Assembly: GCA_001599715.1 (NCBI GenBank)
Contig: BCHU01000005.1
Coordinates: 558,001-622,000, forward strand
Length of the DNA stretch: 64,000 bases
Direction: 5' to 3'
Source of the DNA: Phaeotremella fagi
Lineage: Eukaryota; Basidiomycota; Tremellomycetes; Tremellales; Phaeotremellaceae
Positions 1-14,102 of the stretch are shown here, one piece after another. The notes under the pieces were generated by a model. The model was not told the origin of the DNA and ran no database searches. It worked only from the letters and a program-made list of their open reading frames with translations. The position numbers and the translations under genes are program-made. Numbering within the stretch: the stretch's first letter is position 1; the number at the start of each line of letters is the position of its first letter.

Positions 1-368
1 TCCTTCCACTAGGCTAGTCTTCAACACCGATACCTTCCAAACGCCCAAATGATGGAAACAGTTCTAAGTTTGAGAATAAAATGAAAGCATGAAAAAGGGG
101 GGGGGGGGGGGGGAAATGACGGATTGTGACTTTGAGAGGGAAGGAAGAAGACGAACCAATACCTAATTGTGTATGTAATATTGATCAATCTTGTTTGTCT
201 GAACTCGCTTGGACGCGATGAAAGAAGTACAAGAAACTGTTAAAAGAATCTCTAAAAGAAATTAAAGTTGAAAGACGACCGAATTTGAATAAAAAGTAAT
301 AGAAAATTGATCGAAGGTATATCGAAGAAAAGAAAAAGCAGGGGAATTTGAACACGAAATGAACTTGA
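1..368. other. Window edge and HOG1 3' flank; G homopolymer
   Basis: There is no gene I can support here. The stretch lies downstream of the HOG1 stop codon and would hold its 3' UTR and polyadenylation site. A run of 17 consecutive G occurs at about 97-113, directly after an A run. It is a simple homopolymer, and its length in the assembly may be unreliable. Confidence 0.6.
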
Positions 369-2082
<1,714 letters not shown>

Positions 2083-3599
2083 GGTGAGGTTTAGTTTAGC
2101 TGATGGAGTGAGAAATCCGTTTTGATTTTGATGAACCGAATAAGGGGATTTTAGGTTGTTCGGGGTATATCGGATTGGTCAGGTAATGGTGAGAATGTAG
2201 ATGGATATGGAGTGGAGTAGTTGTGGTGTTGGTTGGTTGGTTGGTTGGTTAGGTTTGATAGAGAGAAAGAAAAAATAACGATTAGTACTTGTATAGAATG
2301 ATGGATGATTGGATCATACCTAGTAGAAATGAGTTGTGGGTGGATTTAACGGTGATGAGTTGGTGGAATTGAATGGATGTGAACGCGAAGTTGTATTTGA
2401 GATTGAACGATACCAGTAACGGTAGTGAGCGTTATAGTTGATGTGTTGTCTCAAGCGTGTACGATGGATTGGACAGGAGTGATGAGAATGTCGGTTGGTA
2501 GGATTGGACTGGATTAGATTGAATGTGTGTATTTGATTTTGTGGGAAGGGGTAATGGCCGTGAGGGTGGTTGTTGTTGTGAGATATCGATTCGATACAAG
2601 TTATAAGTTATAGTTATAGTGTATAAGATGGAAGGGAGAAGTTGTATAAGGATGACAATGATATAAATGAGAATAAAGAGATGAAAGCAAAGCAATAAAT
2701 CCAATTACACGGCAATAATACCAATAATACTATAGCAGTTACAGCACTAACTAACTCACTGGAACTGCTCTAATCGGCGTTATCTCATCATTCTTCACAC
2801 TCTATTTACGGTGTTATAATCATATTTGAAATGTGGCACTCATAAGTTTCCGTTGGGTACATACGTAGATTCACACTCCACTCCTTCCTATGTAGGATAT
2901 GACCCTTTCCAATGATAGAGACTCATTCTTATTCTTCAGACCTTACACCCAAGCCGCTTACGTGGAAAAAAAAGAATCAGATTCCTAGGTTTCAAGGTTT
3001 CAATCCTTCTTATCCTGAAGAAAACGAACCTGAACGATAAAGTAACGCATAAGTGGCGTAATCAACCTATCTTTCCTACTTTTCGCTTACGAACTCGTCA
3101 ACTCACGTATAAGTTAACTTTAGCTAAAGAACACCACATGCAAGGGATTAGATCTTCCAATCATTCACCGAAACAACTTATAAAGTAGAGATCTTTGAAC
3201 AGAATATGCATGGAACAAATCAAATGAGATTGAGATCTTTGGGTACAAGCGGCTTTTGCTTTTTGAGGATAAGTTTAACCCCCTAAAGGTCAATCTGGGG
3301 GTAGATCGGGATGTGGCGCTACATCGAACCACTTTCATCCTTAACATCGAGGTAGAACTGATTTGATACATCTTTCATCTTGTATTCATAATGTATTTCT
3401 GCTAGCATCACTTGGTAAGAGCATTAAATTGCGTCTCTACTTGTTACGACCCTGTCGAACACTACTATATAATAGGATTTCAATCAATTACCATTGATTG
3501 GAATATTGAACCTTTTGGTCCAGTGGTACCGTTGCAGCCTATTTATGCATTGTCATCACACTACTGGTTATCTATGATCTCTCCATACTCGTCTATTCT
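2083..3599. other. Intergenic: HOG1 5' region and ABC-transporter 3' flank
   Basis: No gene is supported in this 1.5 kb. The HOG1-proximal part is the probable promoter and 5' UTR and contains a (GGTT)5 microsatellite at 2231-2250. Open frames here (for example 2432-2704 minus, 3165-3371 minus and 3412-3603 plus) have low-complexity or unrecognisable translations and no splice-supported extension. Confidence 0.5.
2231..2250. repeat. (GGTT)5 microsatellite
   Basis: Five consecutive GGTT units lie in the HOG1 upstream region, about 150-170 bp before the start codon. It is a simple tandem repeat with no known role. Confidence 0.85.
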
Positions 3600-6500
3600 C
3601 TAATCGTCCATAACATCTACAAGCTCCTTTCCCTGAGCCCTGCACAACGATCTGAAAGCTGTATCCTGTTTGAGTAACTCTTGAGGATTCCCAAACTCGA
3701 CGACTCTACCTTTTTCGAGGACGATCACACGGTCGCTACTGTTAGCAATGTCTATGTTTCACTTACAATTCCATTATCGTAGCCAAGCGATGAGCGATGA
3801 CGATCATGGTGGTGTTTTTGAAACTCTCTTTCAGTGTGGCTGTTATTTTCGTGTCCATCCTAAACATTAGTAGAGCAAAAACTACCAACTCACTCTAAAT
3901 CAGTCGAAGACGTTGCTGGCATCAGTATTATCCAAGCTTCTACCCACCTTCATCCATTACCAATATCTTGGATTGTTTAAGTAACGCCCTTGCCAAACAG
4001 AGCAATTGCCTCTGGCCTTGACTGAAATTTGATCCCTCGATTGCAACAACCGTGTTGAGGTCAAAATCCAAATGAACCCTCTTCAAAACTTCATAGAGCT
4101 CATAATCGTCTGATGTCAGCGTAGTCTAACCTAAACCCACCTAATTCTCCCGTAACATCCAGAGCGTCTCGAAGAGTACCTGATTGTAAAACGGGATCCT
4201 GAGTGACCATGTTCAAACCACTTCTCAAAGTTTTCAGATTCACATCCTTGATGTCCACTCCATCAATCAAAACCTCCCCACTTCCCTCTACACCTCTGAA
4301 CAATGCCAACGCCAGTGTTGATTTGCCCGATCCTGAAGGTCCAACAATCCCAACCCTCTGCCCAGGTTTGACCACAAACGAAACATCCTTCAAAACAGCA
4401 GGAAGATCATCTGCGTATCGCACATTGAGCCCTTTCACCTCTATTTGCCCTTTTGAGGGCCAATTCTCCAGTTTCAAACCACCCTGATCCTCCTGTTCTA
4501 TCTCAATATACTGATTGACCCTCTCCGCGCTGACCAATGTTTGATCCAATTTCCCATAATGATCCAAGCCATTGAACAAATTTCCAGAGAACGCCTGCAC
4601 AAACGACAACATTAAACCGGCTTGAGCGGCACTAACTTCTTGAGAAACAAGATAGAAAGCAGTGGCAACGACCACAGCCGTTGAAATGAGTCGTATACCA
4701 GTTCTCAGCCAATTCCAAACAATGGCGTCGGCCACAGTGGCTTGTCTTTCTCTGTTTGTAAGAGCAACCATAGCCTGCTTCAGTTGTATACCGCAACCAA
4801 ACGCCCTAGCCATCACCACTCCATCAATTGTATCTTGATATAACGATATCAACGGTGAACCAGCAACAGCAGTAAGACGTCGAAGATCAGCACGAAGTTT
4901 TCGAATATATCTCGAGAACCAAAGAACAGGAATGGCACCTATCACAATCAAACCAAGACGGGGGGCTTCAAATATAACCGCAAACAACGAAGTGATTATT
5001 GTCAAGGCACAATAGAATGATCGACTGAAATCATCCGCCGATTGAGAGTCAAGTCGCCAGAAATCTTGGCTAAATATGTTTATGATTCGTCCTGGAGGTA
5101 TGGTATCGAAGAATCTCAATGGTGCGTTGCAAATGCTGTCCAAGAGTAATTGGTGAATTCGTCTTGAGCCTCGATTGTAGAAACCAACATTACCAACACC
5201 GTATAACCAGATCCAGTTGAATGTCATCAGCACACCTTGTCCTAAAGTAAGAACCGTATACCATGTCAAGTAATAGTCACGATGATCACGTTCGGGGTCG
5301 GATGTCCAACGACGCAACCAGTAGATTCTTGTTACAAGAGAACTCCGTTGAGTAAAAATAATAGTCAAGAGAATACACCAATATATCCATCCACCTGCTG
5401 AGGACAGAATCATTCGATAATGACGTTGATTGACAATACCAGCAGCCATGGCTTCACGTTTGTAGAGTTGTCGAGGAGTTGGCGTCACCACAGGGGTCGA
5501 TACTGCAGAGATCAATGAGGTGGGCATGACTTTATGAACCTTCTCCAGTGAAGCAGTAGTCACCGACCCATCCTTGATGTCCACCACAAAATCAGCTACT
5601 GACAGACACAACTCCCTGTGATGAGTAACCAGTACAACTGTACGACCGGTTAACAAACTTCCACCCAGGCACTCTTTGACTATAAACTTTGCGGTATGAG
5701 CGTCAACAGCGGAAAGTATGTCGTCCAAATAAACCGTTGAAGCTCTGGAATAGATACACCTAGCCAGATTGACACGGGCCTTTTGACCACCGCTAAGATT
5801 GATACCTCTGTCACCAATTTCCGTTAAATCGTAATCATCAAAAGTGGATAGGTCAGGTAGGAGTGATGCTTGTCGTAGCGCTTGTTCATATCTCTCACGC
5901 CACATTGGTTGACCAAACAGTATGTTATCGCGTATAGTCCCATGTTGAATGTAGCTCTGTTGTGGAGCGTACGCAACGGAAGAGTTGTACCACGTCTCCG
6001 GAGTCCATTCAGAAGGTATACTAGCGTCGGGTTTCGAGTTTGGCGCTTGAATTTGTCCAATGACTACAGCCTCGCCTAAAAGTGCACGTAACTGATGTCA
6101 GTCTGTCTCCACTCAAACCTACCATTAGAGTCTTCCCACATCCCAATGGTCCACAGATCAAAGTCAATCTGTGCTTTGGCAGTGTGAGATCCAATTTGAG
6201 CCTGAAGTCACCCCCAAACCATCCAATCTCTGCGTCAATAACCAAGTCTCCATCACTTTCAGAGTTTGGTGACACGTCAGGTTGATCAAGGAAGGAAACA
6301 ATACGTCCCGCCGATACTTTGGCCAAAACAAGAGCCTGGATTGTGTCTGGTATATAATTGAAACTAGCTCTCACACTGTCCCAAAGACTTCGAGCAATGA
6401 ATGCAGTGGCAGGGTCGAGCGGTCGACCCAAGACTTTGGTATGGAAGACGTAGGTGATCAGAATTGCGATATTAGGAAACTGAGAGGCCATGATGTTAAA

Positions 6501-8162
6501 CATTGTTCCAAGTGAATAATTCCATCGTTGCCACCTTTTGTCAGTAAAGTCTTTCATAAGACCTACACCACCTCGTCATTCCTAATCAGCTCAATCTTCC
6601 TCTTCACGTGGTCCTCCAGAGCGTTCAACTGAAGTTTGTGAGTGAGATTCAATCAAAGACCCACTTTTATGACCTTCATCCCAAGTAACATCTCCTTGAT
6701 GGCCGCAATCCTCCTGTCCCTTCTCTTCAGCCATTCTTTATTACATGTATAAAACAACTTGCTGATCATGAGGGAAATGGGGAACCCCAAAGGTATAAAG
6801 GCTAGACCAACAAACGCACTGACACCCAGCATTCGATACATCAAGAAAACACCAATGGCCACTGAATTCAGTTAGAGTCCAAAGTCAGCTACTCACAAGA
6901 GAACATAGCCTTGGGTATCTGTATCAGTCCATGCACGGATGATGTCAATGTAGCAGAGTCGACCGTGATCAAATTCAGCATTCTAGCTCTCCCGTTACCA
7001 CTGGTTTCCATCGATTCGCCGTCAGTTGTGGTCAATATCTTTGAAAACAACAAAGACGCAATTCGGATTCTTGTCGGTGAAGTTAACAAGTAATTTTCAC
7101 GAACTTGAAGATATGCCGAGGAAAGTATACCGACTAGTTCACCAGCTAGCTTCAAAAAACACATGAGGTAGGCGTAGCTTTTGTCCTCGAGGGGCTGAGA
7201 AAAGCCATTGATAATTTCGAAAGCAGCGTAAATGTCCACAAAGAAGAAGATTGCTTTGACAAGTTCCAAAGAACAGGCTGGATATTAGCAGGATCAAGCT
7301 AGGACTTACAGAAAGTAAAGATGCCAATTCTGTCCGACCAGAGAGTCTTTGCCAGCGACCAAGATGTTGAAATTTTACTGTCGTTTATTGCAGCCCATCT
7401 AAGATCTTGCTCCATGTGAAGTAGATCTAGCGTGGACAGTTGGTCAACTTTTGCAGATTGTTGAGCCAGGGGGGCAATCTAGAATTAGTAAGGACTAGAC
7501 ACTTTACTTACAAAGTTTAAAAACACCAAACCAAGTATGGAACAATTTGACCAATCTATGACGTTCTCTTCCTGGTTGTTTGAGTTGTCAATATCAAACG
7601 TTGTATCCAGATTCATTGGGGTGTAATGCAGTTTTGGTCCACGACGAATGGACCCGGAAACAAGCAAGGTGACAACCAGTATAAGGTAACGAATGTAATC
7701 AATCACCTGGAACGGTTGAAATGTTTTGGTGATTAGGGTGTGGAATATCACTGGTAAGAGGTGAAAATGGATGATCAGGAATATGAACCCCGATGAGGTG
7801 TAACAAAGTTGTCGGTGTGATCCAAGGTTTTTGAGATGAACAGGAGTGACCATAGCCACAAAGTGGAAAGCAAGGAGATATCCCTAAGGTCAGTTGGGTA
7901 TACGAGGTGCACTCACTATCAAGAGTATCCCAGCAATATCAGCATATTGATTTGCACTATGTCCCCACTTGGCATTGGCAGAATGCCACTTTAGATCCAT
8001 GACTTCAACTACCAATACTCCAATCAAAAAGAAGGCCAAAAACCGGCGTCGATGGGTGACATCTGATGCAAACGTCTCCACTGAGATAGGGACATCTGGG
8101 TTGTCGAGGGGATGCGAAGGAGCTGATTTCAACATCAGTGATTCACTTTCAGTGTCAGACAT
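3600..8162 (-). CDS. ABC transporter, ABCC (MRP/Yor1-like) subfamily
   Basis: This is an ATP-driven multidrug/organic-anion exporter of a plasma or vacuolar membrane. It has 1401 aa in 12 exons: 7917-8162, 7512-7883, 7310-7478, 6897-7277, 6665-6861, 6567-6628, 6123-6534, 4141-6091, 3948-4109, 3894-3915, 3767-3859 and 3600-3738. Layout: N-terminal membrane region, TMD1, NBD1 (Walker A GPLGCGKT near residue 605, signature LSGGQ near 710, YLDD Walker B), TMD2, NBD2 (Walker [10 protein letters not shown] near 1200, signature FSQGQ near 1290, VMDEATSSTD). NBD1 ends its Walker B in Asp rather than Glu, as is normal for the degenerate ABCC site 1. The start is the ATG at 8160-8162; an in-frame TTG further out is not used. 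All 11 introns are only 28-36 nt, unlike the neighbouring genes. ABCC membership is firm; the substrate and the exact orthologue (Yor1, Bpt1, Ycf1) are not. Confidence 0.93.
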
Positions 8163-8165
8163 GTT

Positions 8166-8275
8166 AGTAGTCTTGTGCAATGATTGATATCAAAGTCAGA
8201 AATTAAATACTAAACGTTCGAGTAGTTTTGTGAAATGATTAATATCAAAGTCAGAAATTGAATACTAAACGTTCC
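8166..8275. repeat. 55-bp tandem duplication upstream of the ABC transporter
   Basis: Two adjacent 55-bp copies, 8166-8220 and 8221-8275, match at about 50 of 55 positions and both end in ACTAAACGTTC. They lie directly upstream of the ABC-transporter start codon (8162), so they are in its 5' UTR or core promoter. Confidence 0.85.
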
Positions 8276-8476
8276 TTTGTATCCATCCACCTTTGTTTCT
8301 GTCTGTTGATTGTGAAACAAGGGAACGTCTCAAGATGAAAATCAAGGAAAACAAGCACCGAATCAAATGCACAGATTCAACCAGTCTATACAAGTTTATA
8401 TTCATAAAGTCAACTTTATAATCGAACCGAAACCACAAACCAATTCCCAATTAATCTATCTAACAGCAGACCACAC

Positions 8477-10366
8477 CTAAAAATCGACTTTTGGTAACTC
8501 GAACAAAACGAAATCGTAATATTCAGCTTCCATGACCGTAGCCCATTCCCCGACCACATCCTCGCCCCCACCAGCACCACCACTTGTCGAACTCTTCTTA
8601 CCAGAAGGTCCACGGGTAGATTTGGAAAGGTATGAATAATGTGATGAGAGTGTTTTAAGAGTTTTCACTGCGGTTTTTGGATCGGGCTGGACGCGTATCA
8701 GATTTTGTCCTTGAAGAAAAACGAAAAACGATAAGTACTCACCTTCACGACCACACCTGCGTAATCTGCTGGTAACCCATACCGCAGAACGCTTTCTACA
8801 AACAAACGAACGGTTTTCAAATGAGCTAGAATTTGATAAGCTTCTGAAAAGTTGATTCGTGATAGTCGTAAAAGTTCAGTCTAATATGGTTGATGATCAG
8901 TCGGTGTTTGATCTCATGGATAAGTCTTCACCTACCCAAAGCTCCTTCTCTTCGATCTCTAACGCTGCCAATTCTTTCTTTTGTTTCTCGAGAGCCGTAT
9001 CGTCCCATTTGAAATCTCTGACGATGAATCTAAGGTTGGGTGTTAGTGAGGTGCTGGCGGGGAAGAGATGACCCAGATAAAATCACGGAGCAATTTCACG
9101 GGTTGAACAAGGGATAGGAATGAAAATAGGAGTTTAACGATAACGTTACAGCTCGAACGAGATGACGTTGAAATGGGAGCAACAGAAAGCCAGACCACGG
9201 AAACCGTCACCCACTTGTTTTCTCTACATTTATGCACAAATTCCTCCTTGACCTTTTTAAACAAAGTAACAGTTTGTAGTACGAATTCTTCATCCGCAGC
9301 GAGTTGTCTAAACCAGATGACTCAGTATGACTCGTATCTTGTGAATAAAAAGACATACTGTGTACTACGAGGAACGACCATACTAGTCAAACGTTCGTAT
9401 TTGTCTAACCAATCTTTAGCTAGATTCCTAAAGAAGAATTTCAGTATGATCTACATCCGTATGGAGAATGAGGTGTGGAGACAAACTTTGGGACAGCGAC
9501 AACTAAAGTTTCCATGAATTCACTATCGGCGACTAAATCTCCTTTTTTAACTATATCCAAAAGTGATTTCGTTGAGAGGTTACCGCTAGAATATATATAT
9601 TTCCATCAGCAACAACCTCACGATTGAGATGATCCCGACTTACGTCTTTTTACGTTGAATATTGGTAAGACCACCTTTAGCTAAGTTGTAAGATTGAACT
9701 TTCTGTTTCTGAGTTTGATCTATAGAGTTCATTTCCTATAAATATAATGAGTACGATCCATCATAAATCCTAAATCTGGTATCGAGGCCCAAAAAACAAC
9801 ATGGAAGGATGACCCATCCAAAAGCAAAAAAAACAAGATATCTCACTTTAGTCAAAGCCTCCAAAACCTCTCCAACCTTTCCATCACTGCCCCATCTTCC
9901 CTTATCCCATTTCCAATAAGACATACTGGGAACCACGTATTCCTCAGCTGGCCTATCGTTAACTCGAGCATGTTGAGTTAGTTTATCAGGTTCATCCGAA
10001 AGTAGTGATCGTAAGGTGTCGAGGATTTTTGATACGGTTGCGGTGAAATTGGCGTCTAGTTTGGGAAGATTGTCGGAGAGTGTTAAGAGGGATGAGAGGG
10101 TTCCTGCCTATTAGGTGCGTTAGTTAAACTGAGATATATGATATAGTTGATTGACTATAGGAGGGAGTCTTTCTAGTCTATTCTCTAGTATGTATCTCCA
10201 TTCATCCGTTCAATCCCAACTGTTCTGGACTTACCTTCAATTCAGGTATTTCCCATCCACCAACATCGACCCCAGGTAGATTTTGTTTAACTTCATCAAG
10301 CATTCTGTTGGGATCACCATCTTGGAGTGGTGATGAGATTAACCAATAGGCTAAGTCTGATGGCAT
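8477..10366 (-). CDS. VMA5: V-type proton ATPase subunit C
   Basis: Subunit C of the peripheral V1 sector clamps the stator of the vacuolar H+-ATPase and is released on reversible disassembly. The model is 395 aa in nine exons: 10235-10366, 9847-10107, 9644-9735, 9487-9585, 9359-9427, 9215-9307, 8936-9029, 8743-8880 and 8477-8686. Diagnostic segments are the N-terminal YWLISSPLQD, KARENKFIVRDF-like KCRENKFIVRDF, INFSEAY and VESVLRYGLPADY near the C terminus. The length equals that of yeast and human C subunits. The KCRENK/FIVRDF junction is supplied by a 185-nt intron (9030-9214) whose GTGGGT donor restores the conserved lysine. One donor is the weak GTTTGT (9481-9486). The last residues carry a Gly/Ser-rich insert just before the conserved end, which is unusual but in frame. 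Confidence 0.95.
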
Positions 10367-10619
10367 TGTGCTGTGTTGTAAGGTGTTGTGTTGAATTTGA
10401 TTTATATAGAGGTCAAGATGAAGCTCAGTGGTCCAAGATAGCGTTAGCAGTGGTGACACTTAAATGGGGGGAATGCTTAAATATTAAGTCGATGCCGAGT
10501 ATCTTCATGAACGTCACCAGCTACAACATGAATTTGGCCAGCAATTCAGCAACATCTATCAAAGACAAGGAGGCAGAGACGATACTCAAGAACACTCCAC
10601 TGATCACGAATAACTAACC

Positions 10620-12226
10620 ATGTCAAGATCCACACTCCTAAAACAAATCCCTCGCTTAGGTCAATCCTCAAAACCCAGACCAACAAACTTCAATCTCAAT
10701 CTCAAACTTCGTCCAAACCCACCCTCCAGACCATTCCAAACCTCAACAAAAAGATCAGCACGTTATGAAAGATTCCCTACTGGGTTTGAGCCACCTTCCA
10801 ACTCCGGAGGATCCGGGGGTGGACCAGCTAACGATGGTCGTCCTGATATTATGAGTTTTCTGAAACGGAGATTAGGTGGTGAGAGGTATATTTGGGGGTA
10901 TGCTGTTGTTGGACTTGGTGGAGGAGCTTATTATGTTGCTCAGTGGGTTTAAGTGATTAAAATTGAATTGATTGCTGAATATGAATTTAGTTTGGAAAGA
11001 GTTCCCGAAACTGGTAGATTGAGATTTATGGATGTGAGTGAATCGCAAGAGAAGGAGGTAAGTGTGGAAAATCCATCAAACCCGATTACCTGCTGAAAAA
11101 ATTTGTTAGCTCGGTATCCAAACCCAACTCCAAACTCTACAGCAGTACAACGGTAAACTCCTACCTCCAAATTCAACCATCTCCAGAAGAGTTCAAAAAG
11201 TCTGCGAAAGAATAATAGAAGGATCCAATCTCGGCCACATGAAATCCTCAGGTGATCTCTCGGCGATCGAGAAATCAGTTCCATCCTGGGGAGGTGGTCA
11301 GAACGTTAACATGGACGCTGGAGAAATTCTTTTTGGTGGGAACGAATCTAATCAACCGATTTCAGAGGGGAAGGATACTGAATGGGAGGTTTTTGTGATT
11401 GATGATAAGAAAACTAAGAATGCCTTTGTTTTGCCGGGCGGGAAGATTTTTGTTTTCACTGGAATCTTACCTGTTAGTAAGAACGATGACGGTTTAGCGA
11501 CAGTGCTTGGACATGAGATAGCACATCAGGTCGCTAGGCATGGGGCGGAAAGAATGAGTTCGATGAAGGTCTTATTCGGTGTTAGTCTGATTTTGGAATC
11601 TTTGGGGTTGGACGTGGGGTTGACAAGATTACTGGTGACTTTTATGCTGCAGTGAGTTCATTTCGGTTTCAGTTCTTTTGTCTATGGCTGGCTAATGTGT
11701 CGTAGACTACCCAACTCTCGTCAAAACGAAAGTGAAGCTGACTATATTGGACTACGTCTGATGTCGTAAGTACTCTGATAATCGTCTTATGATTGTATCA
11801 ACACATTAATTCTGTAGCAAGGCGTGTTTTAACCCAGAAGAGTCAACCCAGTGAGCTGAGCTCCTCTTTGTTTGAAACGTTCAATTAGCTGACAAAATCG
11901 ACAGCATGTGGGAAAGAATGTCAGAATCAGAACAAAGTGGCGGTCTAAGTAACATCGATTTCCTCTCTACCCATCCAGCAAACAAAAAACGAATACAGGT
12001 GAGTCAACCAAGTTTGATACTGATCTTAACTGACAACCCCTGACAGCAATTAACTAAATGGATGCCAGAGGTGCGTTCAACACGTTGTCGTGGTACTGAT
12101 CCACTTGTGTAGGCACAACAGATTAGAGCGGCTAGTCCATGTGGACCTGTTTCCAGTCAATTCGGTGGTTTCTTGGATTCATTGAATAGTAGTGGATATG
12201 GACAGGGGAATAGTCTATGGAATTGA
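10620..12226 (+). CDS. OMA1: Mitochondrial inner-membrane metallopeptidase OMA1
   Basis: This is a zinc M48-family peptidase of the mitochondrial inner membrane that cleaves stress substrates (OPA1/Mgm1-type, Cox1 quality control). It is 418 aa in eight exons: 10620-10942, 10991-11057, 11110-11651, 11706-11765, 11818-11850, 11905-11998, 12047-12070 and 12113-12226. The N terminus is rich in Arg, Ser and Pro and free of acidic residues, as in a presequence. A hydrophobic segment at about residues 90-107 is followed by the family motif ETGRLRF. The zinc-binding HEIAH lies in LGHEIAHQVARHG near residue 300, with a downstream ESEADYIGLRLM third-ligand region. The 24-nt exon 7 (QLTKWMPE) is very short but needed for frame. 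The start is the first ATG after the divergent VMA5 promoter, about 250 bp away. Confidence 0.94.
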
Positions 12227-12481
12227 GGGGGGAAGTGAGGAATGCTGTTGCGGTGGTTGTCACTACTCTTTCTGTCAAAACCAGTATATAATAAAACACC
12301 ATGCCTCATCAACGTGCTTCGTTCTAAGGCACCATCAAACAGCATCCCATTCGGCGAACTCCCGACGACTCGTTTCTCAATTTCTGTTAAAGTAAGAGTA
12401 AAATAATTAAGATCTTGTTATCATTTCACTTTTCACTCTCACTCTCATTTTCATACTATATCATAGTCTCTCATCCATACA

Positions 12482-13879
12482 ATGACAATAGTCAAAGATG
12501 ATCCCCCAGTAGCATCAATGGAAAACGGTGGACCCCCAATCCCACCTAAAGTAATCGATCGACCCCACGATTTCATCTACGAAGTAAGCGAATCCATCTC
12601 AATGATCAATTACAGACGAACTAAACTAAAAATATTCAATAGGTAGTAGAAGGATTCTTCATCCAAACTGGACCTAAATCCAGACACATGGAATTCCATG
12701 ATGACATGGTAAGGTTTTACACTCGTTTAGATGTGTGGTTGTTGAATATAGAGCTTTTGTAGTTGGAACGTTCATTCGGTTTGATTGATAATTCACCTGA
12801 GAGATGGTCAAATCTCCAAACGGATGTCAAAGAATTACAGGATAAAGCGGAGAGTGGTGTTAAATATAAAGTTCTTTTTTTGGGTATGTTAACGGACACT
12901 ATAAGTTATTTTGATTTGATGTCACTTTATTGACATTTGATTCGTTTGATTATAGGTCGTCACGGTCAAGGGTGAGTCCTAATCAAAAAATTCAAAGGGT
13001 AAGATCTAACAAAATATATCAGATGGCATAACTTCGGTGCAACGCAATACGGAGCAGAGGTAAACCCCTTCCATTCCCATCCCATCAAGCACAAAACACT
13101 GACCCACACACGCTTTTCTAGGAATGGGAAGCGAAATGGGCGATGAAAACGACCGACGGCAAAATAACCTGGGGACCAGATCCAGAATTAACACCATTAG
13201 GTGAATCTCAAGCACGAGCTATCCAAGCTACCTGGAAGAAAGAATTGGAAGCTGGTGCACCGATCACCAAAGATGTTATGCGATGGTATCTGAGTCCTTT
13301 CACTCGGACTGGACAGACTATGGAATTGAGTTGGGGAGATTTGTTAGTTGGTACACCTGAGACTTGGGAGGTGGGTCCTAACTCTTTTCTTCTCTGGTGT
13401 GGAAATCACTGATTCTTGGGAAATAGGATTTTAGAGAGATTTACGGTGTTCATACATGCGATAAACGATCTTCCAAAGTAAGTCCCCAATCCCTTTCGAT
13501 CGAAGCATCCCTAAACCTTGTGATCCAGACAGATTTCCATAAACGTTTCCCCCAAGTGATCTTCGAAGAATCATTCACCGAAACCGATGAACTCTGGACA
13601 ACCGATCATCGAGAGACCGACGCTCACATGCAATTCAGAGCTCGAAGGGCGATGGACAGATTATTCGGTGATGGGCCAGACGGTGCCAAGGAGACTTGTA
13701 CGTTTTAGTTTTTGCTGTTGATTATGTGTTGATTGTTGATGGGAAATTCATAAGATATCTCTATTACGGGACATTCGGCTATTTTCAGAAATCTTTTGGC
13801 TGTTCTTGGACATCAGGTTTATCCTTTGGCTACGGGGGAGATGATCCCTGTCGTCGTCAAGGCTACAAGACGATCGTAA
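12482..13879 (+). CDS. Histidine-phosphatase superfamily protein (phosphoglycerate-mutase-like, Pmu1 type)
   Basis: This is a predicted phosphomonoesterase using a phospho-histidine intermediate. It has 311 aa in nine exons: 12482-12583, 12643-12708, 12763-12883, 12956-12971, 13023-13059, 13122-13370, 13427-13477, 13529-13697 and 13755-13879. The catalytic RHGQG begins at the 16-nt exon 4. LTPLGESQA and SPFTRTGQT carry the second-arginine region. Near the end, SITGHSAIFRNLL supplies the second catalytic His, followed by a family-typical PVVVKATRR ending. Length and motif order match the yeast PMU1-like branch rather than glycolytic mutase. The physiological substrate is not predictable from sequence. 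The 12,764-12,883 exon has a Trp/Ser-rich segment with no known role. Confidence 0.88.
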
Positions 13880-14102
13880 TGTGTAAAGCATCGCTTATCA
13901 CGTTGATGATCCTTATATAGAACATTACATGAATGATTTCTGCTCTTGAATACGGAAAACCCGAACCCTCGTTCCATTCCATTGCATTTACATAGACTAA
14001 ATTATACATACGCAGCATGACAATTGAATTATAAACAGAAACATCACATCGTAACTTGGAATCAAACTACCTTCCCCATCTAAATCAACCACCACCACAA
14101 CG

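Noticed and set aside
2432..2704. Minus-strand open frame in the HOG1 upstream region
   Set aside because: Low-complexity Leu/Ile/Thr/Pro translation, no splice context, in a promoter region.
6535..6628. Apparent frameshift/stop between the TMD1 segments of the ABC transporter
   Set aside because: Resolved by a 32-nt intron (6535-6566, GTAGGT...CTGAC...AG) that joins RNDEVV to WQRWNY in frame, matching the size of the other introns.
8163..8180. Longer N terminus for the ABC transporter (six extra residues)
   Set aside because: The outer codon is TTG, not ATG, and lies inside the 55-bp duplication.
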